This document shows positions 24,299 to 33,659 of a DNA stretch of 64,000 nt, piece by piece. The stretch is from assembly GCA_031292575.1 (NCBI GenBank), contig JARLGX010000009.1, forward strand, positions 62,001 to 126,000. The letters are read 5' to 3'. Position 1 is the stretch's first letter. Every line of letters begins with the position of its first letter. Under the pieces are notes generated by a model. The model ran no database searches. It was not told the origin of the DNA and worked only from the letters and a program-made list of their open reading frames with translations. The stretch is from Paludibacter sp. GTDB taxonomy: Bacteria; Bacteroidota; Bacteroidia; Bacteroidales; Paludibacteraceae. Made by a program: the position numbers and the translations under genes.

Positions 24299-25267
24299 TT
24301 ATCTGTACGATCGTTCAATTTTATAGAGAGCTTCGCCATTGGCGTCCATAAACACTACACGAATACTGTCGCCATGAAAAGTAACTTCCGAAAAACCGGG
24401 GGCGGTATGACTGTAAATTGAGTGAGCATCCATGGAGCTTGGGCGTGGTTCGCCACCTGTGCCGGTAACAACATAATCAACATTCTTACCCTTTTCGCGC
24501 AAATGCTGAAAATCGTGGTCGTGACCGCAGAAATAGAATTGGGCATTGTACTTTTCGAGCAATGGTTTTACTTTACGTATCATATCGGGAGTATTGCCAT
24601 GTGTTTTGCTGGCTGAATAAACAGGATGATGCCCAAAAACAATTTTCCATTGTTCTTTTGAGTTTGCAAGTACATCATTCAACCATTTTATTTGTAGCGC
24701 CGAATCTTGTCTTGCAACGTCGGGATAACCTCCTTTTACGTGGTATTCTTTAATTAACGGTGGAGTATCCAAAAAAATTAAAAGTGCAGAGATAGAATCA
24801 TTCACTTTAGTAACCTTGGTATAATAATGAGCTTCCATGCGCCATCTACGACTCACGTTAGAATAATCTATCTCGGCCTGCGTGTTGCCTTTGTAATCGT
24901 GATTTCCCAGCACCGGATACCAATCGACCATTAGAGCTAAATTTTTATACACGTTTTCGAAACTATTTGTCCAGAGCGGGTCTTGTGTTGAAGCCACTCC
25001 CGCAACCTGAAAATTATCGCCACACGAAACAATAAATTGAGGATGTATTTTTTCAGCTTGCAATCCCATTTGGTTGGCTACAATTTGTTGGTCTTTAAAC
25101 CCGTTCCAACCCCAGTCGCTGATAACAAAGAAATTCAGGGCTCTTTTGTATTTTTTGAGCGTAATGGTTGATGCCGTACTTTCCGCTTTTGTCTTCTTCT
25201 TTGGTATTACTGCCATAAGCGTAAAAGCAGCAACCAGAAATACTACGATTAATTTGATTTTTTTCAT
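24299..25267 (-). CDS. Secreted purple-acid-phosphatase-like metallophosphoesterase
   Basis: This enzyme has 322 residues from the ATG at 25267, which gives a signal peptide (MKKIKLIVVFLVAAF); the longer frame to 25324 would bury it. It resembles type 5 tartrate-resistant acid phosphatases, with motifs SDWGWNG, CGDNFQVAGV, LGNHDY, FGHHPVYS and CGHDH supplying the two-metal site. The residue that is the metal-binding tyrosine in purple acid phosphatases (GDNFY) is glutamine here, so the metal content or activity may differ. It probably releases phosphate in the periplasm. It lies downstream of the YVTN gene in the phosphoesterase/receptor cluster and may be the last gene of that transcription unit. 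Confidence 0.85.
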   Translation of the reverse strand: MKKIKLIVVFLVAAFTLMAVIPKKKTKAESTASTITLKKYKRALNFFVISDWGWNGFKDQQIVANQMGLQAEKIHPQFIVSCGDNFQVAGVASTQDPLWTNSFENVYKNLALMVDWYPVLGNHDYKGNTQAEIDYSNVSRRWRMEAHYYTKVTKVNDSISALLIFLDTPPLIKEYHVKGGYPDVARQDSALQIKWLNDVLANSKEQWKIVFGHHPVYSASKTHGNTPDMIRKVKPLLEKYNAQFYFCGHDHDFQHLREKGKNVDYVVTGTGGEPRPSSMDAHSIYSHTAPGFSEVTFHGDSIRVVFMDANGEALYKIERSYR

Positions 25268-25376
25268 TGGAGTAGAACTTATATTAATGATATTATAAAT
25301 AACACCCATGACCTGCGCTTTCACTTGCCTGCCAGAGGTGTTATTCCGAACCTAACCTTAAAAACTATTTATCGTT

Positions 25377-26390
25377 TCACTCTGGAGCAATTTCTAAGAT
25401 AACAAAGGAACCCGGAATCATCTTGGGTTTTTGTCCTGCCACAGCAACTTCAAAACTTGCTGAAGGCAAATAGAGATGATGGGTTAGCTTGTTTACAGCA
25501 ATAGTGCGCGCACCCTGACCGGTTGGAACATTTTCCAACACGCTGAATTTATTATCTGCATCCTCTTTAACTACAGTCATTGTTTTATCGCCATTCGTAC
25601 TATAGGCACACTTCAACGAAGGATCAAATCCGGCGCCATCGGGTTTTAACCCAATTGGAAGTTCAGCAAGAACTTTACCTGATGTTGCATCTACAACCAT
25701 CATTTTCTTATTGGCACAAGCACTGAATAAAACCTGATTATCAACATCAAAAGCCAATCCTGTAGGTTCCGCTCCCGGAGCAATTGACCATACATTCGTT
25801 ACGGCATAGGTAGTTGTATTAATCTCGGCAATACAACTGGCACTTTCGAGGTTCACATAAATTTTCCCTTTCCCATCGGTCACTGAGAATTCAGGATTAC
25901 CCGAGAATGCAATGGTTGCCACTATTTCATTCGAAGCTGCATCAATTACAGTTGCATTGTTGGAATGCGCATTAAAGGCGAAAACCTTTTGGCTAAATGG
26001 ATCGTAAAGAATAGCATCGGGACTAATACCTGTCACGATAACCCGTTTGATTACCTCAAAGGTATGCGTATCAAATACGGTTACGGAAGAATCCTTCCCG
26101 TTGCTAATAAATCCTTTATTAAAAGTCGGTGCAATGGCAATACCATGTACACCTTTAAGCCCTGTTATTTTACCTATTACTTCTCTTGTCAGTTCGTTGA
26201 TAACCATTACCTGATTTTCATGCGATACATAAAGGCGGTTGGCCTGATCGTCAGAGAAAAGATAATCCCATTTTCCATCACCTCCAACACTTATCTTATT
26301 TACAATCTTATAGCCACCAGTTGCATTAGTTTTGGAATAAACAAAACATACTGATAAAATGGCGATAAAGAATACTGTTATTTTTTTCAT
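25377..26390 (-). CDS. Secreted YVTN-type beta-propeller protein
   Basis: This 337-residue protein has a signal peptide (hydrophobic stretch ending SKTNAT) and seven blades with the YVTN-like pattern, for example NRLYVSHENQVMVINELT and SVTVFDTHTFEVIKR. Such propellers bind partners or substrates outside the cytoplasm and are often found next to TonB-dependent receptors. It has no enzymatic motif. It is 17 bases from the preceding beta-helix lipoprotein gene, so the two are probably co-transcribed. Confidence 0.85.
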   Translation of the reverse strand: MKKITVFFIAILSVCFVYSKTNATGGYKIVNKISVGGDGKWDYLFSDDQANRLYVSHENQVMVINELTREVIGKITGLKGVHGIAIAPTFNKGFISNGKDSSVTVFDTHTFEVIKRVIVTGISPDAILYDPFSQKVFAFNAHSNNATVIDAASNEIVATIAFSGNPEFSVTDGKGKIYVNLESASCIAEINTTTYAVTNVWSIAPGAEPTGLAFDVDNQVLFSACANKKMMVVDATSGKVLAELPIGLKPDGAGFDPSLKCAYSTNGDKTMTVVKEDADNKFSVLENVPTGQGARTIAVNKLTHHLYLPSASFEVAVAGQKPKMIPGSFVILEIAPE

Positions 26391-26407
26391 TTGTTGAGTT
26401 TTAAACT

Positions 26408-27706
26408 TTATTGAACTGGTTGTTTTGTAGGTAAATGTTTATTTCCTGAACCATCAGTTGGGTAAGCTCCCAAATCTTTATTTACAACATCGGCAGTTCC
26501 TTTTTTACCGTCAATAGAGGTAATGAAATAAGTGAACGGAGCTACAGCAATACCTTTTCCAATGGCTGGTGAACTTGAAGGTAAACTTGGATTATTACCA
26601 TCTAAAACAGTTAAGTCAGGCAAAGTGGTTGTTGGTGGAACCCATGTTGTTATAACAGAATTACATAATGTAGCACCGGTTCCGGTTATATCTGTTGATT
26701 GTTTTTTACTAAATGCACCTAATGGATAGATTAATTGAGTTAAAGAATCGGCAGGACAATAGATTAAGTTATTACCATATTTACAATTCGTGGTATCAGC
26801 TTTCGTTGTAATATTTATACCGGTATGGTTTCCAACCATTAAATTATTATAGATATTAGCACGCGTCCATTTATCAATCAAAATAGAGTTAGTGGCTTCT
26901 CCCCTTTTGCGAAAACCACCGTCAACAATCGTATTGTTGAAAATATTCATATTCGTTTGTGGAATAAGAACTGTTCCGGTTTCAAGCTTAATAGCATTGT
27001 TGGCAGCACTCCAGATATAATTATAGGCAATGTCTCCTTTAACACCTTTTTTTACGTTCATTGTTTCCCCATCAGGACCTCCAAGACGTTGGATAACGTT
27101 TCTTTTAATACTGGCGGTAATATTTCCTGCCAAATGAATTCCGTCATCAACACCTCCATAGAACCAGCTGTCTTCCACAACAATATATGCTCCACCATTA
27201 TATGTTTGGCTTCCTTCCACATCAAAACTTGCCTGAGGGCTTCCACTTGAATCAGGTCCACCTGTAAAATTAATGTGTGTGTATTTTACATATACATACA
27301 CAGCAGTAGAATCAAAAACGAATCCACCCCAATGTCCGGTATACGTTGCAAAATCGGTAAACCGACTGGCATCTTGTGATGTAAAAGTAACTTGTTTGGC
27401 TTCAGTACCAAGACTAAGTAAAGTTCCGGAAATCTGGAATTGAAAATTACCTTTGGCTATAATGGTTGCACCCGGTTGAACCGCCAGTGTATCGCCCTTA
27501 GCAACAGCTACATCTCCCACAAGATAATATGTTGAATCTTGCTTCAAAGTTCCTTTCAGGGTTCCTGTCAAATTTTTACTCTTTACAAAGCTTGCAGGTG
27601 CTTTTGGATAATTTGCCGTAGCATCAATAAGATCACTGTTTGACGAACAAGCAGTCAAAGCAAGCATGAAGCCGCTGATAATAACTAAAAAACTGTTCTT
27701 TTTCAT
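26408..27706 (-). CDS. Right-handed beta-helix lipoprotein (module 1)
   Basis: This 432-residue lipoprotein has a lipobox at LTAC (Cys20). After a linker come KGTLKQDSTYYLVGDVAV and a series of short strands with Asn turns (NIYNNLMVGNHTGINI), the hallmark of parallel beta-helix proteins. It is paralogous to the protein at 32160-33620: both have a GDTL(A/L)(V/L)QPGAT/V segment and end with an AIGKG block followed by (L/M)G(A/C)Y. It is expected at the outer membrane, possibly on the surface. It follows a TonB-dependent receptor gene by 48 bases, in the place where SusD-like proteins usually sit, so a role as the receptor's substrate-capturing partner is a reasonable guess. Confidence 0.8.
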   Translation of the reverse strand: MKKNSFLVIISGFMLALTACSSNSDLIDATANYPKAPASFVKSKNLTGTLKGTLKQDSTYYLVGDVAVAKGDTLAVQPGATIIAKGNFQFQISGTLLSLGTEAKQVTFTSQDASRFTDFATYTGHWGGFVFDSTAVYVYVKYTHINFTGGPDSSGSPQASFDVEGSQTYNGGAYIVVEDSWFYGGVDDGIHLAGNITASIKRNVIQRLGGPDGETMNVKKGVKGDIAYNYIWSAANNAIKLETGTVLIPQTNMNIFNNTIVDGGFRKRGEATNSILIDKWTRANIYNNLMVGNHTGINITTKADTTNCKYGNNLIYCPADSLTQLIYPLGAFSKKQSTDITGTGATLCNSVITTWVPPTTTLPDLTVLDGNNPSLPSSSPAIGKGIAVAPFTYFITSIDGKKGTADVVNKDLGAYPTDGSGNKHLPTKQPVQ

Positions 27707-27754
27707 TTGGTTGAAATTTTGAGTGAAGTTTATTTTTAATTGATTGTTATTTAC

Positions 27755-30460
27755 TTATAAAGTATATTTTAAGCCTATAAGGTATGACGAACTTGTTGAA
27801 ATATCTTGTACTTTAATTCCTGATTTGGTATAATACTCCAACTTGGAATTCAATAAATTGCTGGCTTTCCCGTAAATATATAATTTTCTGGAAATGTTCT
27901 TTTCGAACGTTGCTCCTAAGTCGTTGAAATCTTTCTGATATACATCCAACCCATAATATGCGCTTGTATTCTTTACATTTTCGCCTTGCATGGTATAAAC
28001 TACCTGAAGTTTCAGCCCATTTTTTACATCACGATAAATCAATGCTGCATTGATGATGTTTGGAGATTGACCTACCAATGGTCTTGTCTCATTTCTATGA
28101 GTCAACGTGGAGTCGGGTAAATAAAAGATTTTTGGAACAGTAATCACAGATTTTGTATACGTGTAATTTACATTCACTCCAAAGTTCCCGAAGTATTTGA
28201 TTCCTACCAACTCGAAGCCATAATTAACACAATTATTTATATTGGTAGGTGTTGTCACATTATTACTTCCAAGAACGTCTTCAATAGGCCGTTGAATATA
28301 TTTATAAAAAACTCCGGCCGTAAAAACGTCTTCCTTGTCAGGATATATCTCATAGCGCGCATCGAAACAAGTCCCTATCGAGTGTCTTAAATTTTTATTT
28401 CCCTGGGAACCTCCGTTAACTCCCTGGGCATAATAATCAACAAGTTCGGTATAGTTTGGACGACTAATTCCCTGGTAAACAGAAAGACGTATATTCTGAT
28501 TTTCTTGTGCCTGATAGTTTAAATGTAAACTCGGAAGCAAATCGTAGTATGAATATCGATTTTCGGTATATGGAACCTGTACGTTTTGTGTTTCGCTATG
28601 ATAATTAGTTTGATAAGTCAATTCCATCCTCATACCTGTAAGTATCTGAAGTTTTCCAATGTTTGTCCTTAGTTGTATATATCCAGCTTGAATGTCTTCA
28701 GTTGCTTTGTAATTTCCGGGATTATTCAACGGGTTTCCATTTCGCTGTTGAGCATTTCGGTTTTGAGTTACTTCTACTGTTGCAATATCCGGATTAGGCG
28801 GGTTATTGATAGGTGCATCAAAAGTATACTCATTGGCATAGTTATTCCTGAACTTAGACCTTGACATACCTCCGAGTTTAAATTCAAAAAAGTGATTAAA
28901 TAAGTTCGTTTTGTATTTTAAATTCAGATAAGCTGTTTTATTTTCATCAGTATTGTGTTGCCATTCACGGGTTACACAACCATCATAGTTTAAATAGACA
29001 GGTTGAACCGTGGGATGTATTATTTGAATAAAATTTTCAGTTACCAAATCGGGTGAAAGTGAACCTGCCACTGAATAGATTAACGACCAATCAATATCCA
29101 GGTTTGAAAATATCTGATGATGACCTTGCAGGTTTGTGCTATTCAGCGTAGAGATGTCTATATTGGTAACATCCTGATAAGCTATTCTTCCTTTATTAAT
29201 TTCAGCAGTTGTATCGGCTTCGTTACGAACTCTATCCTGAGTCATTTGAAGAAATGAATTGTAAAGACTTATCTTATTGTATTTGTTAATCTCGAAGTCA
29301 AGCTTTATATTTGAGCCCAAACTCATGGTTTGAGTGTCGTAGATTCTTTTATTCCAAGAGGTTATATCCAATGAATTCTTGATATTTGTTTGTGTTCCAT
29401 AGAAATTACTAATACTTCCTTCCGAAGTGTTGTTGATGGTTGCCGAAACAAGTACACCCAGTTTGTCTTTAAAAAACCTATGTCCAAAAGAAAAATTCCC
29501 ATTCAAACTCGGAAGAGCTTTTTTGGTTGTAATTATCATGTTTTGACGGGTAAAATCAGATAAGTTTGCCAGGTAAGTATAGTCGGGAAATTGTTTCAGG
29601 TTTGCTTCAGCCGGATCTTTCATATTTACTACGCTTGTATTGAAGGTAGAAAGATCATGATTAAAGAAATACTGATTATAGCCGGTTGAAAGATCAACAG
29701 ATAATAAAGGATGGTCAGGAGCATCCTTCATTTCTATATTAACTGATCCGCCTAATCCGTTTGCTTCCATGTCGGGAGTCAATGCTTTGGTTACTTCTAT
29801 TCTTCCAACCAGATTGGAAGGAATCATATCCAGAGGAACTGAACGTGTAGAACCGCTTGTGCTTGGAGCTTCAGTTCCGTTTATCAATGTGTTGTTATAC
29901 CGCGGAGGCATACCCCTTACTATCACATCAGTATTATCGCCTGAACTGTTTTTCACCATCGAAACTCCCGACACCCGTTGCATGATATTAGCCACAGTTA
30001 AATCGGGTAAAGTTTCTATACTTTTGGCTGAAATGATATTGATTACATTGGGGGCTAATTTCTCATCAAGTCGTGCTGTGATATCAGTTTCTTTATTTTT
30101 TACACCTTTTACTTCAACATTGTTCAGTTCGTTTGATTTCGGTTTTAAATATATGTCGTAAGTGACTACTGCATCATTATATTTTATAACAACTGCGTCA
30201 ATTACAGAATTTTTATAACCCAACATTTTTGTACTTAATGAATAAGTTCCTTTATTGAGATTTTCAAAAACAAAACTTCCATCAACGTTAGAAACGTAAA
30301 TCTCTTTTGTACCAACAATGTCTACAAATGCTCCTGCTATAGTTTCATGCGTTTCGCTGTCAATAACATGTCCTTTCAGAGTTGCCGCACTTATCTCAAA
30401 AAATGAGAAAAAGAAAAATGTAAAAAGAAAAATAACTGATCGAAAATTAAAATTATTCAT
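27755..30460 (-). CDS. TonB-dependent receptor (module 1)
   Basis: This outer-membrane transporter has about 901 residues from the ATG at 30460; an in-frame ATG at 30472 is less likely. A signal peptide is followed by a carboxypeptidase-like regulatory domain (LKGHVIDSETHETIAGAF), a plug domain (VANIMQRVSGVSMVK, VIVRGMPPRYNNTLING) and a 22-strand barrel ending in an aromatic strand. It is not of the SusC type and no susD gene is present. It takes up an unknown ligand; the neighbouring phosphoesterases suggest organic phosphate or a product of it. It is clearly related to the receptor at 33660-36431. Confidence 0.9.
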   Translation of the reverse strand: MNNFNFRSVIFLFTFFFFSFFEISAATLKGHVIDSETHETIAGAFVDIVGTKEIYVSNVDGSFVFENLNKGTYSLSTKMLGYKNSVIDAVVIKYNDAVVTYDIYLKPKSNELNNVEVKGVKNKETDITARLDEKLAPNVINIISAKSIETLPDLTVANIMQRVSGVSMVKNSSGDNTDVIVRGMPPRYNNTLINGTEAPSTSGSTRSVPLDMIPSNLVGRIEVTKALTPDMEANGLGGSVNIEMKDAPDHPLLSVDLSTGYNQYFFNHDLSTFNTSVVNMKDPAEANLKQFPDYTYLANLSDFTRQNMIITTKKALPSLNGNFSFGHRFFKDKLGVLVSATINNTSEGSISNFYGTQTNIKNSLDITSWNKRIYDTQTMSLGSNIKLDFEINKYNKISLYNSFLQMTQDRVRNEADTTAEINKGRIAYQDVTNIDISTLNSTNLQGHHQIFSNLDIDWSLIYSVAGSLSPDLVTENFIQIIHPTVQPVYLNYDGCVTREWQHNTDENKTAYLNLKYKTNLFNHFFEFKLGGMSRSKFRNNYANEYTFDAPINNPPNPDIATVEVTQNRNAQQRNGNPLNNPGNYKATEDIQAGYIQLRTNIGKLQILTGMRMELTYQTNYHSETQNVQVPYTENRYSYYDLLPSLHLNYQAQENQNIRLSVYQGISRPNYTELVDYYAQGVNGGSQGNKNLRHSIGTCFDARYEIYPDKEDVFTAGVFYKYIQRPIEDVLGSNNVTTPTNINNCVNYGFELVGIKYFGNFGVNVNYTYTKSVITVPKIFYLPDSTLTHRNETRPLVGQSPNIINAALIYRDVKNGLKLQVVYTMQGENVKNTSAYYGLDVYQKDFNDLGATFEKNISRKLYIYGKASNLLNSKLEYYTKSGIKVQDISTSSSYLIGLKYTL

Positions 30461-30549
30461 TATGCAATACATTTTGATTTAGCTCTTATAATTCAAATGA
30501 AATTGAACTCTTTTTAAAATATAGACTAGAATTCTGAATTAATTTTTCA

Positions 30550-30575
30550 CGAAAGTATTGGGATGCTAATACAAA
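30550..30575 (-). promoter_or_regulatory. Promoter-like pair of boxes upstream of receptor 1
   Basis: On the minus strand TTTG (30572-30575) and TACTTTCG (30550-30557) are 14 bases apart. The same arrangement, TTTG-N14-TACTTTTG, occurs upstream of receptor 2. The spacing is too short for the standard promoter, so this may be an activator-linked element. The rest of the 390-base gap to 30863 is AT-rich without a gene. Confidence 0.35.
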
Positions 30576-30789
30576 TAGATTACGAGCTTATGAAAGCATA
30601 TATAATGTTTATTATATTTATAAGACAATCACTAAATTTAACTCTAAGTTTTCTTTCAATAAAATTTATAGATTGAATTACTGCCATTTATAAAATTCAT
30701 TGTATTTTGATTATTTGTTTTATTCAGGTTATTTAAAATTATTTGTAATACTTTCGACTTACTTTATCTATGAATTCAGAGGTTAAACC

Positions 30790-30835
30790 TATAAAAAACA
30801 ACAAAAGCCCATATAATGAAATAATATGGACTTCT
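30790..30835 (-). terminator. Intrinsic terminator of metallophosphoesterase 1
   Basis: AAGCCCATAT (30805-30814) pairs with ATATGGACTT (30824-30833) with one mismatch. On the minus strand the stem is followed by TTGTTGTTTTTT. Confidence 0.6.
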
Positions 30836-30863
30836 GAAAAATTTACGTTTGTAATTCAGTGAT

Positions 30864-32057
30864 CTATTCCAACCTTATTGTCGACGTTTGCCCCCAAACT
30901 ATTGGAGAAGCCGCTCCGGCAGTATTCCACAAGCACTCGCGAACAGTAAGAGTTTTGGTATCTCCGTTTAATGAAATAACCTGAAACGACAGCTTTGTTT
31001 CATCCCCTTTGCCATCCTTAGCCTGATTACCGGAATAATCACCTTTCATAGGTGAATCAACCCTGAAAACGTGGAGGCTTATATCATTATCGGGTCCTGT
31101 GTAGGTGTAAAATTCATTGCTGTTGGTGTTTCCATGAAAATAGGCCTTTATGTTTTTGTGAGCTTTCAGGAATGCAACCAGTCCCCGTTGTTCCATGATG
31201 GTACCTGCTTTTGATGTCGTTCCATCTTTCAATCTTTCTTCCACTTGGTTTTCAAATTTATCGGTTGGGTTAATGTCATGATTGCCATTTGGATTCGTAA
31301 ATTGTTTTGCTTCGCATTCCGGCTCGTCGTGTGTTAGAATAATTACAGGAGTTTTGAGACTTATATTAGCTAAGTCTTTTTCCATCCAAATCCGGTTGGC
31401 AGAATCGGGCCACATGGTTACAAACATAAAATGCACCCCGGCAATATCGCGGGTGTAATTAATTTTATCGGTGTTGAAATTATACGTTTCGGTTGTTTTT
31501 GGGGTAAGGGGTTGCATCATCCTGTTATAGATATTCACCATCGAAGTAGCATCGGTAAGTGGGCTCATGGGTTTTGGAAATCCAATGGCATTGGACACAT
31601 CGTGGTTTCCGCATTCAAGTAAAAAAGGAATCGGTTGATTTTCCTTGTTTTTAAGCGTAATACCATCATTGAGATAATCGGCACTAAATTGAGCCCACGA
31701 AGCCGTTGCCGACTGAATGCCTGTTTGCTGACGGTTGGTAATATCGCCGGTTATAATCATATAGTCGATACTGCCCACTTTCTTACCTGCATTTATTCCA
31801 CCATCGGACGGGAATGCCACTATAGGCAAAGCATTCATTTGTCTGATCATAGCTTGATTCACTGTACTTGACTCAACATGCTGCTCCCCCCGAAAAGTAC
31901 GGAAAATGCCATAATGTAAATCGGATGTATATACAAATTGAACAACGCCGTTGGATTGAGCATAACTGTTGACTGCAAGAAAAAGGATAAACAATAACAT
32001 CAATGATTTGTGAATTGAGTACTTTATCGTTGATCGGAAATTTATATTGGTTTTCAT
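30864..32057 (-). CDS. Secreted calcineurin-like metallophosphoesterase (module 1)
   Basis: This 397-residue protein has a signal peptide ending NSYAQ. It has the metallophosphoesterase motifs TSDLHYG, GDITNR, CGNHDV and LTHDE. The last motif, normally GHxH or GHTN, is HGNTNSNE here, while the paralogue at 36566-37717 has HGHTNYNE, so one metal-site histidine is replaced by asparagine. It is the first gene of module 1; its substrate may be a phosphodiester or phosphomonoester. Terminators at 32089 and 30790 make it a separate transcript. It aligns with the paralogue over nearly the whole length, including FRVDSPMKG and TLTVRECLWN. Confidence 0.85.
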   Translation of the reverse strand: MKTNINFRSTIKYSIHKSLMLLFILFLAVNSYAQSNGVVQFVYTSDLHYGIFRTFRGEQHVESSTVNQAMIRQMNALPIVAFPSDGGINAGKKVGSIDYMIITGDITNRQQTGIQSATASWAQFSADYLNDGITLKNKENQPIPFLLECGNHDVSNAIGFPKPMSPLTDATSMVNIYNRMMQPLTPKTTETYNFNTDKINYTRDIAGVHFMFVTMWPDSANRIWMEKDLANISLKTPVIILTHDEPECEAKQFTNPNGNHDINPTDKFENQVEERLKDGTTSKAGTIMEQRGLVAFLKAHKNIKAYFHGNTNSNEFYTYTGPDNDISLHVFRVDSPMKGDYSGNQAKDGKGDETKLSFQVISLNGDTKTLTVRECLWNTAGAASPIVWGQTSTIRLE

Positions 32058-32088
32058 ATTTGTAATTGTTTTAAATTATAATTTAAAA

Positions 32089-32149
32089 AATCTCCTACAT
32101 AAATTATGTAGGAGATTATTATTGTGTTTCAGTCCTCCCAGGACTGAAA
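32089..32149 (-). terminator. Double hairpin terminator between modules
   Basis: AATCTCCTACATAA (32089-32102) and TTATGTAGGAGATT (32104-32117) form a perfect stem followed on the minus strand by TTTTTTAAATT. A second perfect hairpin, TTTCAGTCCT (32127-32136) with AGGACTGAAA (32140-32149), precedes it. Confidence 0.7.
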
Positions 32150-32159
32150 ATTAATCAGA

Positions 32160-33620
32160 TTAATGTTGATTTCCTGTGCCATTGCTTTGGTAACAACCCA
32201 TATCAACACCCGGAAGAGTTACCTCGGTAGGTTTGAAATTCTTATTTGTAACCTGAACAGCATTCAGTGGAGCAATTTTAGAAGCGTCTGCAGTTCCTTT
32301 TCCGATAGCAGGCGAAGTTGATTGCAATCTGAAATTTAATGTTGAATTTATAGCAGAAATACTTGATAATGCACCTGTCAAGGGCAGCGTAAAGCCTACA
32401 AATTTTGGATCTCCTACTTTTACATAAGCACTACCATCATATACTCCTACAATATTTGGACAGATTCCACCTACAATTGTATATAAATAAGTTTGTTGGA
32501 AATTTGCATTTGACAAAAGAGCTGTATAAGCTGGTATATCAGTCGATTGTGGAACAGTTACTGAAGTAGTACCCGAAGTTAGAGAAGCACCAACCGGATA
32601 AACATTATTCATTACGCGAAGTGAGTCACCGTAAGTATAGTTATAGCCATACGACATATTTATAACATCTGCCGCAGGATTATTATGAATCCGCACACCG
32701 GTACGGCAGTTTACCATCAAGTTATTGAATGCTTTTCCTTTTGCACCTTCTTCGTAATTGATTGAACCTCCGCGACCTGTTGGCGCTTTTTGACGATAAC
32801 CTCCTGAAATATAGGTATTGTTATACATATTTACATTGGTCTGTGGACCAACCCCACCTTTATTCGAAGCTTTTGTTCCATTGGTAGCAGTTCCTACAAA
32901 AAGGTTATAAGCCATATCACCTACTGTACCACTTTTTGCATTTAAACAGTCACCACCGGTAGCTCCACATTTTTCAAACGTATTACGCATAATGTGTATA
33001 CGACCGGTTGAGATACGAACAGCATCATCAATTGAACCATACATCCAGCTATCTTCCATAATAAAGTCTCCGTTTGGATTGGTAAATTGAATACCAAATG
33101 AACCCGCTCCGGCTGAAAGACCTGAAGGGAAGAAAGTTGCTCCAAATTTAGCACCCGTATATTCAATATGTGTCCACTTCAAATCCAATAAAGTACAAGT
33201 AGATTCGCAGTTAAGACCAGTCCAGTATCCAATATAAGCCGAGTCAGCTGCAGCAGAATAACCAGCAGCATCAGTTTTTGTAAATGATTTGTCAGGGCCA
33301 ATATAGTTCGGTGAAGTTTTTGTTCCCAGCGAAATAAATACGCCTTTCACTAAAATAGTTTTACCTCTGCCAACTTTAACTGTAACACCCGGTTGAAGAA
33401 GTAATGTATCACCCGCGTTTACCGTAATATCACCACTTATTGTATAGGTTTTACCACTTAGCATAGTACCTTTTACACTTCCCGAAAGTGGAGAAGCATC
33501 ACTTACCGCACTTCCAACAACAACCGGAGGCGTAGAAATAACAGCTTTCTCTGTACAAGATGTAAAAAGACTGGCGGTAATTAGTGCCAATGCACTTAAA
33601 TAAAAGATTTTTGTTTTCAT
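32160..33620 (-). CDS. Right-handed beta-helix lipoprotein (module 2)
   Basis: This 486-residue lipoprotein has a signal peptide with lipobox FTSC (Cys22). Like the module 1 protein it has GDTLLLQPGVTVKVG near residues 70-85, repeated short strands with Asn turns (AFNNLMVNCRTGVRIHNN) and a closing AIGKG. Parallel beta-helices often bind or cleave polysaccharides, but no catalytic cluster could be recognised, so binding is more likely. It is 40 bases downstream of the module 2 receptor and has its own double terminator. Predicted location is the outer membrane. Confidence 0.8.
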   Translation of the reverse strand: MKTKIFYLSALALITASLFTSCTEKAVISTPPVVVGSAVSDASPLSGSVKGTMLSGKTYTISGDITVNAGDTLLLQPGVTVKVGRGKTILVKGVFISLGTKTSPNYIGPDKSFTKTDAAGYSAAADSAYIGYWTGLNCESTCTLLDLKWTHIEYTGAKFGATFFPSGLSAGAGSFGIQFTNPNGDFIMEDSWMYGSIDDAVRISTGRIHIMRNTFEKCGATGGDCLNAKSGTVGDMAYNLFVGTATNGTKASNKGGVGPQTNVNMYNNTYISGGYRQKAPTGRGGSINYEEGAKGKAFNNLMVNCRTGVRIHNNPAADVINMSYGYNYTYGDSLRVMNNVYPVGASLTSGTTSVTVPQSTDIPAYTALLSNANFQQTYLYTIVGGICPNIVGVYDGSAYVKVGDPKFVGFTLPLTGALSSISAINSTLNFRLQSTSPAIGKGTADASKIAPLNAVQVTNKNFKPTEVTLPGVDMGCYQSNGTGNQH

Positions 33621-33659
33621 ACTTTTTTTTAATTTGTTATTATTTGAATTATATTTTTT

